DNA of 53,378 nt from Zoogloea sp. (lineage in GTDB: Bacteria; Pseudomonadota; Gammaproteobacteria; Burkholderiales; Rhodocyclaceae). The DNA lies in the NCBI RefSeq assembly GCF_017302315.1, contig NZ_JAFLDT010000019.1:1-53378 (forward strand). The letters run 5' to 3'. Below, in pieces: positions 32,862 to 43,963 of this stretch (positions are counted from its first letter, which is position 1; every line of letters starts with the position of its first letter). The translations under genes and the position numbers were made by a program. The notes beneath the pieces are model-generated. The model was not told the DNA's origin, searched no databases, and saw nothing but the letters and a program-made list of their open reading frames with translations.

Positions 32862-34145
32862 TCAGCCCTTCGTCGCTCCGCTCAGATGCCGGCCGATCTC
32901 GCCGAAGCCCGGGTTGTTGGGGAGCAGGGTGCCGTTGACCTCGATGATGGGTGTGCCGATGGCCCCGTTCCCCAGGCCCGCCCGCTGCAGGCGGTCGTTG
33001 AGGCGGGCCTCCGCGGCGGTGTCCTGATCGATGATGTACTCGCTGTAGAGCACACCCATGCTGTCGAACTGGCGCCGTTTTTCCGCACAGAAGCCGCAGG
33101 TGCTCAGGGAATACATGACGATGCGGTCGCGACCGGCGTCGTAGCGCGCGGCAAACGCCGCCTTCCCGGCTTCGGTTGTTTGGTTCAGGCCGGGCAGGGC
33201 CTCCAGGGCGGGCAATTGGCTGCCGACCACGCCGAAGGCGAAGAATGCAATCGCCCCGGTTATGGCCATGCCCCCCAGCAGCCCGATGGCCGACACCGGT
33301 CGGGCGGGCTCGCCCCAGGCATTACCGCCCTTCTGGCCGGGCACCACGAGCAGGAGCAGGGCCGCCACGGCGCCGACATAGGGGATCCAGGTGACCAGCG
33401 TCCACCACCCGCTTAGGCCCATATCATGGAGACGGAAGACGGTGCCGCGGGTGCCGTAAATCGCCAGTACAAGCAGGCCGAGGCCACCGATCAGCAGGCC
33501 GGGTGCGCCCAGGGTGAGGGCGACGACGGCCAGGACGAAGGTGCCGCCGAGAGCCAGCAGGCCGCTGAGCAGGAAGTTGCGCCGGCCGAAGCGACCGCGA
33601 AAGCCCAGTCCGAGGATGCCGCTTTCGGCGAGGGGGGGCGCCAGGTCGGCCCTGCCCTGGGGCCGGGCGGCCATCCCCTTCTCGGGGTCTGGCTGGCGTC
33701 GCTGGGCCTGCGAGGCGGTATAGCGCGGCATGTCGATGGCGCAGGCGCGGCACAGGGTGCGGCGGGGTTGCTGCTCACCGCAGGCCGGGCAGGTCATCAA
33801 CTCGATGGGCGCCACCTCCGGCGCTGGCGCCGGGGACGCTGCCATGGGGGCTTGGGGGAGCGGGCGGGGCGATGGGAGGGGCGGCTCGATGGTGGCGCGC
33901 AGCCCGATGGCGGCCAGCCGCTGTTGATAACGCAGGGCATCGTCTGCCCCCAGGCCCTTGCGCAGGCTCACCCGCTGGCCGGAGAACACGCTGTCCATGG
34001 TTTCCGCCGTGCATTTGAGCAGGGCCTGGAGCTGGCGCCGACAGGTGATGACATCGTGACCGGGAAGAACTTCTCCGAAGAACAGGATGGAATGGACTTG
34101 GGGCACGGCCGGCTCCGGTTTTAGGGCGCTTGATTCTATGCCCAT
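32862..34145 (-). CDS. Zinc-ribbon / DUF805 membrane / glutaredoxin-like fusion protein
   Basis: 427 residues in four parts. Residues about 15-90 form a small domain common in front of DUF805 proteins (FFGEVLPGHDVITCRRQL, VFSGQRVSLRKGLGADDALR). A zinc ribbon follows, CPACGEQQPRRTLCRAC (near 118-134). About 185-290 is DUF805, with membrane helices and the conserved FRLHDMGLSGWWTL. The last 100 residues are glutaredoxin-like: IVMYSLSTCGFCAEKRRQF with a CGFC active site, and IGTPIIEVNGTLLP, the cis-Pro loop. A membrane-attached thiol reductase is likely; the side of the membrane is not clear. It starts 102 bp from the divergent small gene at 34248. Confidence 0.8.
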   Translation of the reverse strand: MGIESSALKPEPAVPQVHSILFFGEVLPGHDVITCRRQLQALLKCTAETMDSVFSGQRVSLRKGLGADDALRYQQRLAAIGLRATIEPPLPSPRPLPQAPMAASPAPAPEVAPIELMTCPACGEQQPRRTLCRACAIDMPRYTASQAQRRQPDPEKGMAARPQGRADLAPPLAESGILGLGFRGRFGRRNFLLSGLLALGGTFVLAVVALTLGAPGLLIGGLGLLVLAIYGTRGTVFRLHDMGLSGWWTLVTWIPYVGAVAALLLLVVPGQKGGNAWGEPARPVSAIGLLGGMAITGAIAFFAFGVVGSQLPALEALPGLNQTTEAGKAAFAARYDAGRDRIVMYSLSTCGFCAEKRRQFDSMGVLYSEYIIDQDTAAEARLNDRLQRAGLGNGAIGTPIIEVNGTLLPNNPGFGEIGRHLSGATKG

Positions 34146-34247
34146 GGGGATGTGCGGGCAATGACAGGCGGGTGTTCCGGGTGTGACGGACTGGCTTCTC
34201 CCCGCGGGCGGGGAGTGCTATCTTCCAGGCCACTTCAGAGATTGCCC

Positions 34248-34496
34248 ATGACCCCTGCCAGCCCCTTCGAACGCCGCCCCACCGACCTCAACGAGGCGGA
34301 GGCCCAGATTGCCGCGATCCTCGCCCTGCTCGCCACTGCCGGTGTGGCCCATCGCAAGCCGCCACCACCACCCACCACCTGCTGCGGCCGCGGCTGCAAC
34401 GGCTGTGTCTGGGAGGGCTATTACGCGGCCCTGGGTTGGTGGAAGGATGACGCGCGCGCGCTGCTTGACAGGCCCTCTGCCCGGGTTGCCGCCTGA
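34248..34496 (+). CDS. Small Cys-rich oxidoreductase-like domain protein
   Basis: 82 residues. The core PPPPPTTCCGRGCNGCVWEG, followed by YYAALGWWKDDA, is the oxidoreductase-like domain (PF09791) found at the N-terminus of some eukaryotic reductases and as stand-alone bacterial proteins. Four clustered cysteines suggest metal or iron-sulfur binding. The start at ATG 34248 gives MTPASPFERRPTDLNEAEAQ; the ribosome binding site is weak. The stop lies immediately before the metH promoter. No function is established for the stand-alone forms. Confidence 0.75.
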   Translation: MTPASPFERRPTDLNEAEAQIAAILALLATAGVAHRKPPPPPTTCCGRGCNGCVWEGYYAALGWWKDDARALLDRPSARVAA

Positions 34497-34498
34497 GC

Positions 34499-34528
34499 TT
34501 GGCAATTTTCCCGAAAACCCCGTAAAAT
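34499..34528 (+). promoter_or_regulatory. Sigma-70 promoter of metH
   Basis: TTGGCA (34499-34504), an 18-bp spacer and TAAAAT (34523-34528). Transcription would start near 34535, right at the 5' edge of the SAH riboswitch. The -35 box overlaps the last bases of the upstream small gene's trailing region. Confidence 0.65.
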
Positions 34529-34536
34529 CCGTCGCT

Positions 34537-34603
34537 TGCCGAGGAGCGCTGCGACCTGCTGATCATGTGGGCCAGGCTCGGCAATCAACAACGGCGCTCG
34601 CAA
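34537..34603 (+). ncRNA. SAH (S-adenosylhomocysteine) riboswitch controlling metH
   Basis: The conserved blocks of the SAH riboswitch follow in order: GCCGAGGAGCGCTGCGACC, GCCAGGCTCGGC and AACGGCGCTCGC. GCCGAG pairs with CTCGGC to close P1-like stem, and GAGCGC with GCGCTC forms the pseudoknot-type interaction. SAH riboswitches occur upstream of metH, metF and ahcY mainly in beta- and gammaproteobacteria and raise expression when SAH accumulates. The metH start is 82 bp downstream. Confidence 0.88.
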
Positions 34604-34684
34604 ACCTTCCAGCCGGGTTTGCCGCGCCGTTTGCTTTTGCATCCGTCGCCTCCGGCTGTGTTTCACGCACTCCGAGGTAGATCC

Positions 34685-38386
<3,702 letters not shown>

Positions 38387-38424
38387 GCGCGTTCTCAAAT
38401 AGTCGAAGATCGGTCCTGTGACGT

Positions 38425-38460
38425 GAAGGGCGGGGAGGGTTGTTTCGCTCCCTGCCCTTC
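38425..38460 (+). terminator. Hairpin between convergent metH and the secreted-protein gene
   Basis: GAAGGGCGGGGAG and CTCCCTGCCCTTC can pair with one G-T mismatch around a ten-base loop. No T-run follows on either strand, so termination here may be weak or factor-assisted. It lies about 40 bp past the metH stop. Confidence 0.4.
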
Positions 38461-38478
38461 ATGCGCTGCGGATGACGC

Positions 38479-39207
38479 TCAGGGCTTCGTCCCGCTCTTT
38501 CCGTCGATCTTGGGTAGGCTCTCGTCCGCAGTGCGCGCGGCCATGTCGTAGTAACGGCACGACGCATTGGCTATGCGCAGGGCGTCGATGCGATTCAACA
38601 GTTTCTCTTCGTAGTCCTTTTCGCCGCTGATCGGCTGGGGCAGGCGCCGGTATGCTTCCAGGTCGCTGCGGATCGTCTCGGAGAGTTGCTTTAGCGCTTC
38701 GCGGGTGTCCTCGGGTGTATCGCTGTTTTCTCGGAAAGTTTGCTGGAGCGGGTTGGCCAGTCCTGCCAAGCCACTGGCCAGCGCTGCACCGTGCGGACAG
38801 GTCGCGATGGTTCCGATGACGCCGATCAAACCGCCAGCGATTGAAATCCGCTCGGCCCGGATCGTCTGCTTTTCGAGCTTGCTGCGTAGCACCCCGGTGC
38901 GCCCGTCGCACTGTTGGAGTAGCTGATCGAAGGCTTTGTTGATGGAGTCGATACTGTTCTGGAGCGCGGGTGCTTGATCTGCTGGCGCGGGAGCTCTGGC
39001 GCCTCTGGCGGCGGCCGGGGGCATCAAATTACGGTTTCGGCTCGCTTGGTCAAGCAGCGAGGAGATGGCGGCGTCGTCATAGGCCAGTGCGCTGCTGAAC
39101 TGGAGTACGGAGAGTAGTGCGGCCAGAAGCAGTTTCTTTATGGTGCCTCCCGGTGGGACGGAAATCACATCTTGCTGTCGCGGGGCTGCGTTGTCCGCGC
39201 AGATCAC
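38479..39207 (-). CDS. Secreted hypothetical protein, start codon unclear (possible AUA)
   Basis: The frame is open to GTG 39207, which overlaps the stop of the astacin-like gene (GTGA). A strong ribosome binding site GGGAGG, however, stands four bases before an ATA codon at 39141. Translation from there gives KKLLLAALLSVLQFSSALA after the first residue, a perfect signal peptide. GTG 39168 is a third option, without a binding site. The mature part is helical, with a hydrophobic glycine-rich middle (IAGGLIGVIGTIATCPHGAA) and charged helices. No family is recognised. The gene is probably co-transcribed with the protease gene upstream. Confidence 0.65.
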   Translation of the reverse strand: MICADNAAPRQQDVISVPPGGTIKKLLLAALLSVLQFSSALAYDDAAISSLLDQASRNRNLMPPAAARGARAPAPADQAPALQNSIDSINKAFDQLLQQCDGRTGVLRSKLEKQTIRAERISIAGGLIGVIGTIATCPHGAALASGLAGLANPLQQTFRENSDTPEDTREALKQLSETIRSDLEAYRRLPQPISGEKDYEEKLLNRIDALRIANASCRYYDMAARTADESLPKIDGKSGTKP

Positions 39208-40037
39208 TTCCCCGGCCCGGGATACATCTCCTTCATCTTGACAATGTCCTTGGGCGAGAGCGTCGCGTTGGTGTTGGTGGGGCCGCGGCCGTCGGCGAAC
39301 AGGCGTCCGTCGAAGGCGTAGAGCATGATGGAGGCGTCATCGAAGTCCGTGGCGGAGGTGCCGTCCATGGGGTACTTGCGGAGCACGTTGCGGTCGATGT
39401 CGTCGGGGCTCCAGAAGTTCGGGGGGCCCTGGAAGTACTTGAGCACGGCTTCCCGGTTCCAGACCCGGGAGAATTTGGGCGACTGGTGTTCGTGGATGCA
39501 GCCAAGGGCATGTCCGAATTCATGCAGCACCACGCGGGAATACTCGGTATCGTCGGTGTTGTCGCGCAGCCAGCCGTAGTTCATGGTGGGTTGGTGCGGG
39601 GGGAAGTAGGCGGCGTTGAGGGCGTCACGCCCGACCGCTGACCACGAGCCTGCGTCGGCGTAGAAGGAGATCCGGATCTCGGCGGCGCCGCTGGTGACGA
39701 ACTTGAGCTTCACGTTGACGGTCTTTTCCCACTGCAAGGCAACGGCTTTGACCTTCTTCTGCATCTTCGGCGAACCGTCGAGAAAGCGGCAGCGCAGGAC
39801 GGTGCCCGGTGCCCAACGCTTGGTCAGGCGCACGGCCATGCGCGCCTTGCCCATGACTTCCGCGTCCGTCAGGGGCTTGGGCGAGGCGTCCACCAGGGCG
39901 CTGCGCAGGCTGCGCCGTGCATGCAGCTCGGGGTCCAGTTCGTCGGGAATGATGCGTTCAAAGCAGATGCGCATCGGCCCCTCGTCCGGTGCGGCTGTTT
40001 GTACGGTGTCGGGCTTGCCTTTCGCTTGCTTGGCCAT
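39204..40037 (-). CDS. Astacin-like (M12A) zinc metallopeptidase
   Basis: 277 residues from ATG 40037, with AGGGA eight bases upstream. The zinc site HEFGHALGCIHEHQSP (near 165-180) fits HExxHxxGxxHE, with the Phe of HEFGH common in bacterial members. A Met-turn-like ASIMLYAFDG follows. Upstream, WEKTVNVKLKFVTSGAAEIR and DAGSWSAVGRDAL resemble the astacin fold start. There is no signal peptide (start MAKQAKGKPDTV), so secretion would need another route. The protein following it in the operon is clearly secreted. The substrate is unknown. Confidence 0.8.
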   Translation of the reverse strand: MAKQAKGKPDTVQTAAPDEGPMRICFERIIPDELDPELHARRSLRSALVDASPKPLTDAEVMGKARMAVRLTKRWAPGTVLRCRFLDGSPKMQKKVKAVALQWEKTVNVKLKFVTSGAAEIRISFYADAGSWSAVGRDALNAAYFPPHQPTMNYGWLRDNTDDTEYSRVVLHEFGHALGCIHEHQSPKFSRVWNREAVLKYFQGPPNFWSPDDIDRNVLRKYPMDGTSATDFDDASIMLYAFDGRLFADGRGPTNTNATLSPKDIVKMKEMYPGPGK

Positions 40038-40137
40038 GCTGTCATCCCTGTTTGGTTGCGCCTGAAGACATGGGGATATGTATTCAGGTTTAGCAGAGGG
40101 CATGCAGCATGCAAGGGCCGCGTGTGGTCCCTCGGGT

Positions 40138-40935
40138 TCAGCGTCCGAAGGTGGCCCGCACCACCTCCAGCAGCGCGTCAGCCACGTCGGCATCATCGGT
40201 CAGGCTCTCCACCAGCGCCGAGCGGCAGGCCTCCACCGGGTCCAGCCCGACCTTCACCAGCTTGGCTGCGTACACCAGCAGGCGGGTGGACACCACTTCC
40301 TCCAGGTCCACGTCCTTCAGGCTGCGCAGGCGCCCGGCGATGGACACGAGCTGCCGGGCGAGCATCGGGTCGCAGGCAGCTTCGCCTTGCAGGATGGATT
40401 CTTCCCGGGCTGCGGCGGGGAAGTCGAAGCGCAGGCTGATGAAGCGCTGCCGCGTGGAGGGCTTGAGGCCCTTCAGGAAGTTCTGGTAACCCGGGTTGTA
40501 GGACATCACCAGCATGAAGCTGTCGGGGGCGTGGAGGAGTTCGCCGGTGCGTTCGATGGGCAGCACGCGGCGGTCGTCGGCGAGGGGGTGGATCACCACG
40601 GTGGTGTCGCGGCGGGCTTCGACCACTTCATCCAGGTAGCAGATGCCGCCGCGGCGCACGGCGCGGGTCAGGGGGCCGTCGCTCCATACGGTCTGCCCAT
40701 CACCCAGCAGGTGCCGCCCTACCAGATCGGCGGCGGTGAGGTCGTCGTGGCAGGCCACGGTGTACAGGGGCAGGCCGAGGCGCGCGGCCATGTGGGCGAC
40801 GAAGCGGGTCTTGCCGACGCCGGTGGGGCCTTTGATGAGCAGGGGAAGGCGGTTCTTCCAGGCTTGCTCGAAGACCTCCACTTCGTTGCCGGCGGCCTCG
40901 TAGAAGGGAATCTCGGTGGTCATGGGGGCGTTCAT
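40138..40935 (-). CDS. norQ: NorQ-type MoxR AAA ATPase for NO reductase activation
   Basis: 265 residues from ATG 40935 (MNAPMTTEIPFYEAAGNEVE). Walker A is GPTGVGKT (near 37), Walker B ICYLDEVVEAR, and sensor MSYNPGYQN follows. The family is CbbQ/NirQ/NorQ. NorQ with NorD inserts the iron centre into NorB. CbbQ, the Rubisco activator, is the close alternative, but the coupled norF and norE genes favour NorQ. The gene overlaps norF by four bases (ATGA). No norD follows within the window; the next gene downstream is the astacin-like protease. Confidence 0.85.
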   Translation of the reverse strand: MNAPMTTEIPFYEAAGNEVEVFEQAWKNRLPLLIKGPTGVGKTRFVAHMAARLGLPLYTVACHDDLTAADLVGRHLLGDGQTVWSDGPLTRAVRRGGICYLDEVVEARRDTTVVIHPLADDRRVLPIERTGELLHAPDSFMLVMSYNPGYQNFLKGLKPSTRQRFISLRFDFPAAAREESILQGEAACDPMLARQLVSIAGRLRSLKDVDLEEVVSTRLLVYAAKLVKVGLDPVEACRSALVESLTDDADVADALLEVVRATFGR

Positions 40936-41204
40936 GTGAGGGCAATCCAGTAGGCGGTGGCGATGAGGGCCGAGACCAGGAGCAGCCAGCCGATCAGGAG
41001 GCCGCGCCAGAAGAATTTGACCCCGCGCAGGCCCATGAAGTCGAGCACCACGAGGCGCCCCTTGACGAAGCTGATGGCCAGCAGGGTGAGCATGGCCGGG
41101 GGGCCGGCGATGCCCAGGTGCTTGCCCACCTCGCCGATGGTCCAGGTGGCGAGGGTGGCCACCAGCAGGATGGCCCACACGGTGTTGAGCTGTCGGGTGT
41201 TCAT
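40932..41204 (-). CDS. norF: NorF-like small membrane protein (cytochrome c oxidase subunit IV family)
   Basis: 90 residues from ATG 41204, overlapping the norE stop by four bases. Three hydrophobic helices are visible: VWAILLVATLATWTIGEVG, AMLTLLAISFVKGRLVVLDF and LLIGWLLLVSALIATAYWIA. This size, layout and position between norE- and norQ-type genes are those of NorF, a subunit-IV-like protein needed for full NO reductase activity in Paracoccus. The motif KGRLVVLDFMGLRG is typical of the prokaryotic subunit IV family. Confidence 0.75.
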   Translation of the reverse strand: MNTRQLNTVWAILLVATLATWTIGEVGKHLGIAGPPAMLTLLAISFVKGRLVVLDFMGLRGVKFFWRGLLIGWLLLVSALIATAYWIALT

Positions 41205-41797
41205 CGCATCACATAGACCAGCGGAAAGAGGACGATCCACACCAGGTCTACCATGTGCCAGTAGGCCGCACCGCTTTCGATGCCGTTCATGTCGGCCGGC
41301 CCGTAGGCGCCCTGGCGGGTTTTCACCCACAGGGCCACCAGGATCACCATGCCGAGGATGACGTGCATGAAGTGGAAGAAGGTGAGGGACAGGTAAAACA
41401 TGTAGAAGGTGTTGGTGGACAGGTTGATGCCCGCCTCGAACTTGGCGGCGTACTCAATGCCTTTCACCACCAGGAAGCCGGCGCCGCAGGCGACGCCCCC
41501 CAGCAGCCAGCGCGCGCCGGTGGCGGAGCGGGCCCGACCGACGGCCTCGACCGCTCGTGCCACGCAGGCACTGCCGGAGATCAGCAGCACCGTGTTGAGG
41601 GCGCCGGCCTGCCGGTCCAGGGTCTGCTGCATGGTGTCGAAGAGGGCGACGTTGAGTGCCCGGGCGAAGGCATAGGCGGCAAAGAACACGCCGAAGGCCA
41701 GCAGTTCGGCAAGGATGAAGAACCAGATCGCCAGATCGCCCGGCGGTGCGGTGGCGGGGCCGGGGGAGGCGGGTGCGGGAACAGATGCGGGGTCCAT
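41201..41797 (-). CDS. norE: NorE-like protein (cytochrome c oxidase subunit III family)
   Basis: 198 residues from ATG 41797. Five membrane helices; the family signatures are LAIWFFILAELLAFGVFFAA, LVVKGIEYAAKF, and FYMFYLSLTFFHFMHVILGM. The C-terminal AAYWHMVDLVWIVLFPLVYV is typical of subunit III. It lacks the first two helices of real oxidase subunit III, as NorE does, and stands with norF and norQ. NorE and NorF support assembly or stability of NO reductase. A Pro/Ala-rich cytoplasmic N-terminus of about 20 residues precedes the first helix. Confidence 0.82.
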   Translation of the reverse strand: MDPASVPAPASPGPATAPPGDLAIWFFILAELLAFGVFFAAYAFARALNVALFDTMQQTLDRQAGALNTVLLISGSACVARAVEAVGRARSATGARWLLGGVACGAGFLVVKGIEYAAKFEAGINLSTNTFYMFYLSLTFFHFMHVILGMVILVALWVKTRQGAYGPADMNGIESGAAYWHMVDLVWIVLFPLVYVMR

Positions 41798-41831
41798 CGT
41801 CGGAGTGTCGCCGGGGTCGGTTCGGCTCACC

Positions 41832-41845
41832 TTGATCTGCCCCAA
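41832..41845 (-). promoter_or_regulatory. Candidate FNR/Dnr-type box upstream of norE
   Basis: Read on the minus strand, TTGGGGCAGATCAA has one perfect half (ATCAA) and a poor left half. It lies 35-48 bp before the norE ATG. At the usual -41.5 position the transcript would begin at the start codon itself. No convincing -10 box is present. The call is tentative. Confidence 0.35.
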
Positions 41846-41892
41846 GTTCTGCGGTTCGGGCGAGCGATGGTCCGCCCTCAAGTTTTGCGACT

Positions 41893-41922
41893 TTGCCGCG
41901 TTACTACCACTTTAGTTATAAC
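41893..41922 (+). promoter_or_regulatory. Sigma-70 promoter of the GGDEF response regulator
   Basis: TTGCCG (41893-41898), an 18-bp spacer and TATAAC (41917-41922) in a short AT-rich island, giving a start near 41929 and a very short leader with the binding site GGCGGGGA before ATG 41941. Confidence 0.5.
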
Positions 41923-41940
41923 AATAGTCAGGCGGGGACA

Positions 41941-42879
41941 ATGCGGATTCTGTTGGTGGATGACTCCCGGGCGGTGGCGTCGGTGATCGGGGCGCGACTG
42001 ACGACCATCGGTCACGAGGTCATCGTTGCCGAGAATGGCGAGGTCGCAGTGGCACGTTTCCGGGATGCCCGACCGGATCTGCTACTGATGGACATCGAGA
42101 TGCCGGTGATGAATGGCTTTGAGGCGGCCGAGCGGATTCGTGCCCTGGAAGCCAATGAAGACTGCGCGTGGACGCCGATCATCTTCCTCACCGCCTCCGA
42201 TACCCCGGAAAATCTGGTGACAGCCATCGAGGCCGGAGGGGATGACTTCATCGCCAAGTCGGTGCCCGAGGTGGTGCTCGAGGCCAAGATGAAGGCGATG
42301 GCGCGTATTGCATCCCTGCGGGCCGAATTGGCCCGGGCCAACCGCAAGCTCGCGTCCCTGGCCAATTGCGATGGCCTGACCGGCCTGTACAACCGGCGCC
42401 ACATGGACACGCGCCTGGATGCGCTGTGGGCCCAAGCGACGCGTACAGGTGCTCCCTTTGGTTTGCTGATGCTCGACGTGGACAACTTCAAACTTTACAA
42501 CGATCACTACGGCCATCAGGCCGGTGACGACTGTTTGCGGGCGATTGCCCGCATCCTTGCAGACGTTTGCGAGAAGGCCAATGGGGCAGGCCTGGCCCAG
42601 GGCGCCTTTGCGGCCCGCTATGGGGGGGAGGAGTTCTCCATGATCCTTCCGTCCGTGTCGCAGGATGCGTGTGCCCGGGTGGCCGGGGCGGCGGTGGCGG
42701 CCGTGCGGGGCGTGGCCATTCCCCATGCCCGGAATGCGGATCTTGGGGTGGTGACCCTTTCCCTCGGCGGCACCCGGACGGCCCGCGCCGAAGGGAGCCT
42801 GGTGCCACTCTTCCGCGCAGCGGACGGCAAGCTCTATGAGGCCAAGCGCCTGGGGCGGAATCGGGCCGAACTGGGTTGA
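41941..42879 (+). CDS. Response regulator with diguanylate cyclase (REC-GGDEF)
   Basis: 312 residues. The receiver domain (1-125) has MRILLVDDSRA, the phospho-acceptor Asp in LLLMDIEMPVMNGFEAAERI and the conserved Lys in DDFIAKSVPE. The GGDEF domain (155-312) begins NCDGLTGLYNRRHMD and has the active-site loop RYGGEEFSMILP. It should make cyclic di-GMP when phosphorylated. An RxxD inhibitory site is not obvious before the GGEEF loop. The start ATG 41941 has GGGGA upstream. No kinase gene is adjacent. It is divergent from the norE operon with 143 bp between the starts. Confidence 0.9.
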   Translation: MRILLVDDSRAVASVIGARLTTIGHEVIVAENGEVAVARFRDARPDLLLMDIEMPVMNGFEAAERIRALEANEDCAWTPIIFLTASDTPENLVTAIEAGGDDFIAKSVPEVVLEAKMKAMARIASLRAELARANRKLASLANCDGLTGLYNRRHMDTRLDALWAQATRTGAPFGLLMLDVDNFKLYNDHYGHQAGDDCLRAIARILADVCEKANGAGLAQGAFAARYGGEEFSMILPSVSQDACARVAGAAVAAVRGVAIPHARNADLGVVTLSLGGTRTARAEGSLVPLFRAADGKLYEAKRLGRNRAELG

Positions 42880-42909
42880 GCGTTGGGGCGCGAGCGTTGA
42901 CGCCTGCCT

Positions 42910-43398
42910 TCAGTAGATGAAGGGAATCAGTTTTCGCACCCGTCGGCGGTAGTCGGCGTAAGCGGGGAAGCGGGCCAGCAGCCATACTTCCTCGCGTCGT
43001 GACTTGAGGTCGAAAAAGGCGAACAGCAGGCAGGCCCAGGCCAGCGCCAGCCAGCCCTGCACAAAGAACGCCCAGCCGAACCCGGCACAGATCAGGCCGC
43101 AATAGATCGGGTGGCGCACCCACCCATAAAGCCCGCTCTCAACCAGTTCGCAGTTGTCCCGGGGGTGGGGCAGGGGGGTGAGATTGCGGCCGAGGCCGAT
43201 GGCGGCTGCCACGGCGCAGACCAACCCGGCCACCAGCAAGGCCAGCCCGAAGGCTTTGGCAGGGCCTGCCAACGGGGCAGGCCAGGGCGGCAGCGTGCCC
43301 TCGCCCGTGGGGCCGAAAATGAGCAGGCCGAACAGCAGCCCCTGCATGGCCACATAGCCTTCACCACGCTGCCCTTTCCACCAGGGTGCGCGCTTCAT
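42910..43398 (-). CDS. Membrane methyltransferase, isoprenylcysteine carboxyl methyltransferase family
   Basis: 162 residues from ATG 43398 with GGAAGG eight bases upstream. Four or five membrane helices. The C-terminal family signature is clear: LVESGLYGWVRHPIYCGLI, then REEVWLLARFPAYADYRRRV. This is the ICMT/PEMT-like group of integral membrane SAM-dependent methyltransferases, whose bacterial substrates are mostly unknown (lipids, isoprenoids or, in some cases, mercury and other compounds). It is convergent with the GGDEF gene. The adjacent gene at 43537 lies on the same strand upstream. Confidence 0.82.
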   Translation of the reverse strand: MKRAPWWKGQRGEGYVAMQGLLFGLLIFGPTGEGTLPPWPAPLAGPAKAFGLALLVAGLVCAVAAAIGLGRNLTPLPHPRDNCELVESGLYGWVRHPIYCGLICAGFGWAFFVQGWLALAWACLLFAFFDLKSRREEVWLLARFPAYADYRRRVRKLIPFIY

Positions 43399-43536
43399 GG
43401 CGAGGGCCTTCCGGTGAGACGAGGGGGCCGCGGGCGGGTCATGGGCAGTGTCTGGCCGAAATGGAGGGCCATCCTCCCACGGGGTCCGCCCCGGGTAAAG
43501 GGCGGGCGGCTTCACCGGGGGCTTGCGGGGTGCTCC

Positions 43537-43851
43537 TCAGCCCACCACGAATCCGGGAATGTCGATGCGTACTGCCGGCCGATCAAGCACCACAGCCACG
43601 CACGCGGCAAACTTGCGCGCCCATTCGCCGCCCTGGGCGAAGCGCTGTTCGCCGCCATATTTGGCGACGTTGAGGATGACATCGAGGATGAGCACCTTGC
43701 CGACCGGATTGCTGGGTGTGCACTCGAGGGCGTCAAATTCGTCCTGCAGCCATTCCCTGGCGGCGTCCTTGGACAAGGTGCTTACATCCTCGGCATGGAC
43801 GTTGAATTCGTATTCCCGGTCAGCCCGGAACACGACGGTGAGGTGGTGCAT
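43537..43851 (-). CDS. Small hypothetical protein
   Basis: 104 residues from ATG 43851, well defined by GAGGAG seven bases upstream. It begins MHHLTVVFRADREYEFNVHA and contains WLQDEFDALECTPSNPVGKV, ILDVILNVAKYGGEQRFAQG and an ending RIDIPGFVVG. It appears to be a small soluble alpha/beta protein with no signal peptide. No family is recognised. It is divergent from ampG (113 bp between starts) and is followed on the same strand by the ICMT-type gene after 138 bp. Confidence 0.7.
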   Translation of the reverse strand: MHHLTVVFRADREYEFNVHAEDVSTLSKDAAREWLQDEFDALECTPSNPVGKVLILDVILNVAKYGGEQRFAQGGEWARKFAACVAVVLDRPAVRIDIPGFVVG

Positions 43852-43963
43852 GCGTGTCTCCTCTTTATATTTTTGCCCTGATCTCCGCATTTTTCGGTGC
43901 CCGGCGGCCGGAATCAAGTAACCGATTGTTATCATCGGGCGCTTGTTCCAATGACACCTCCCC

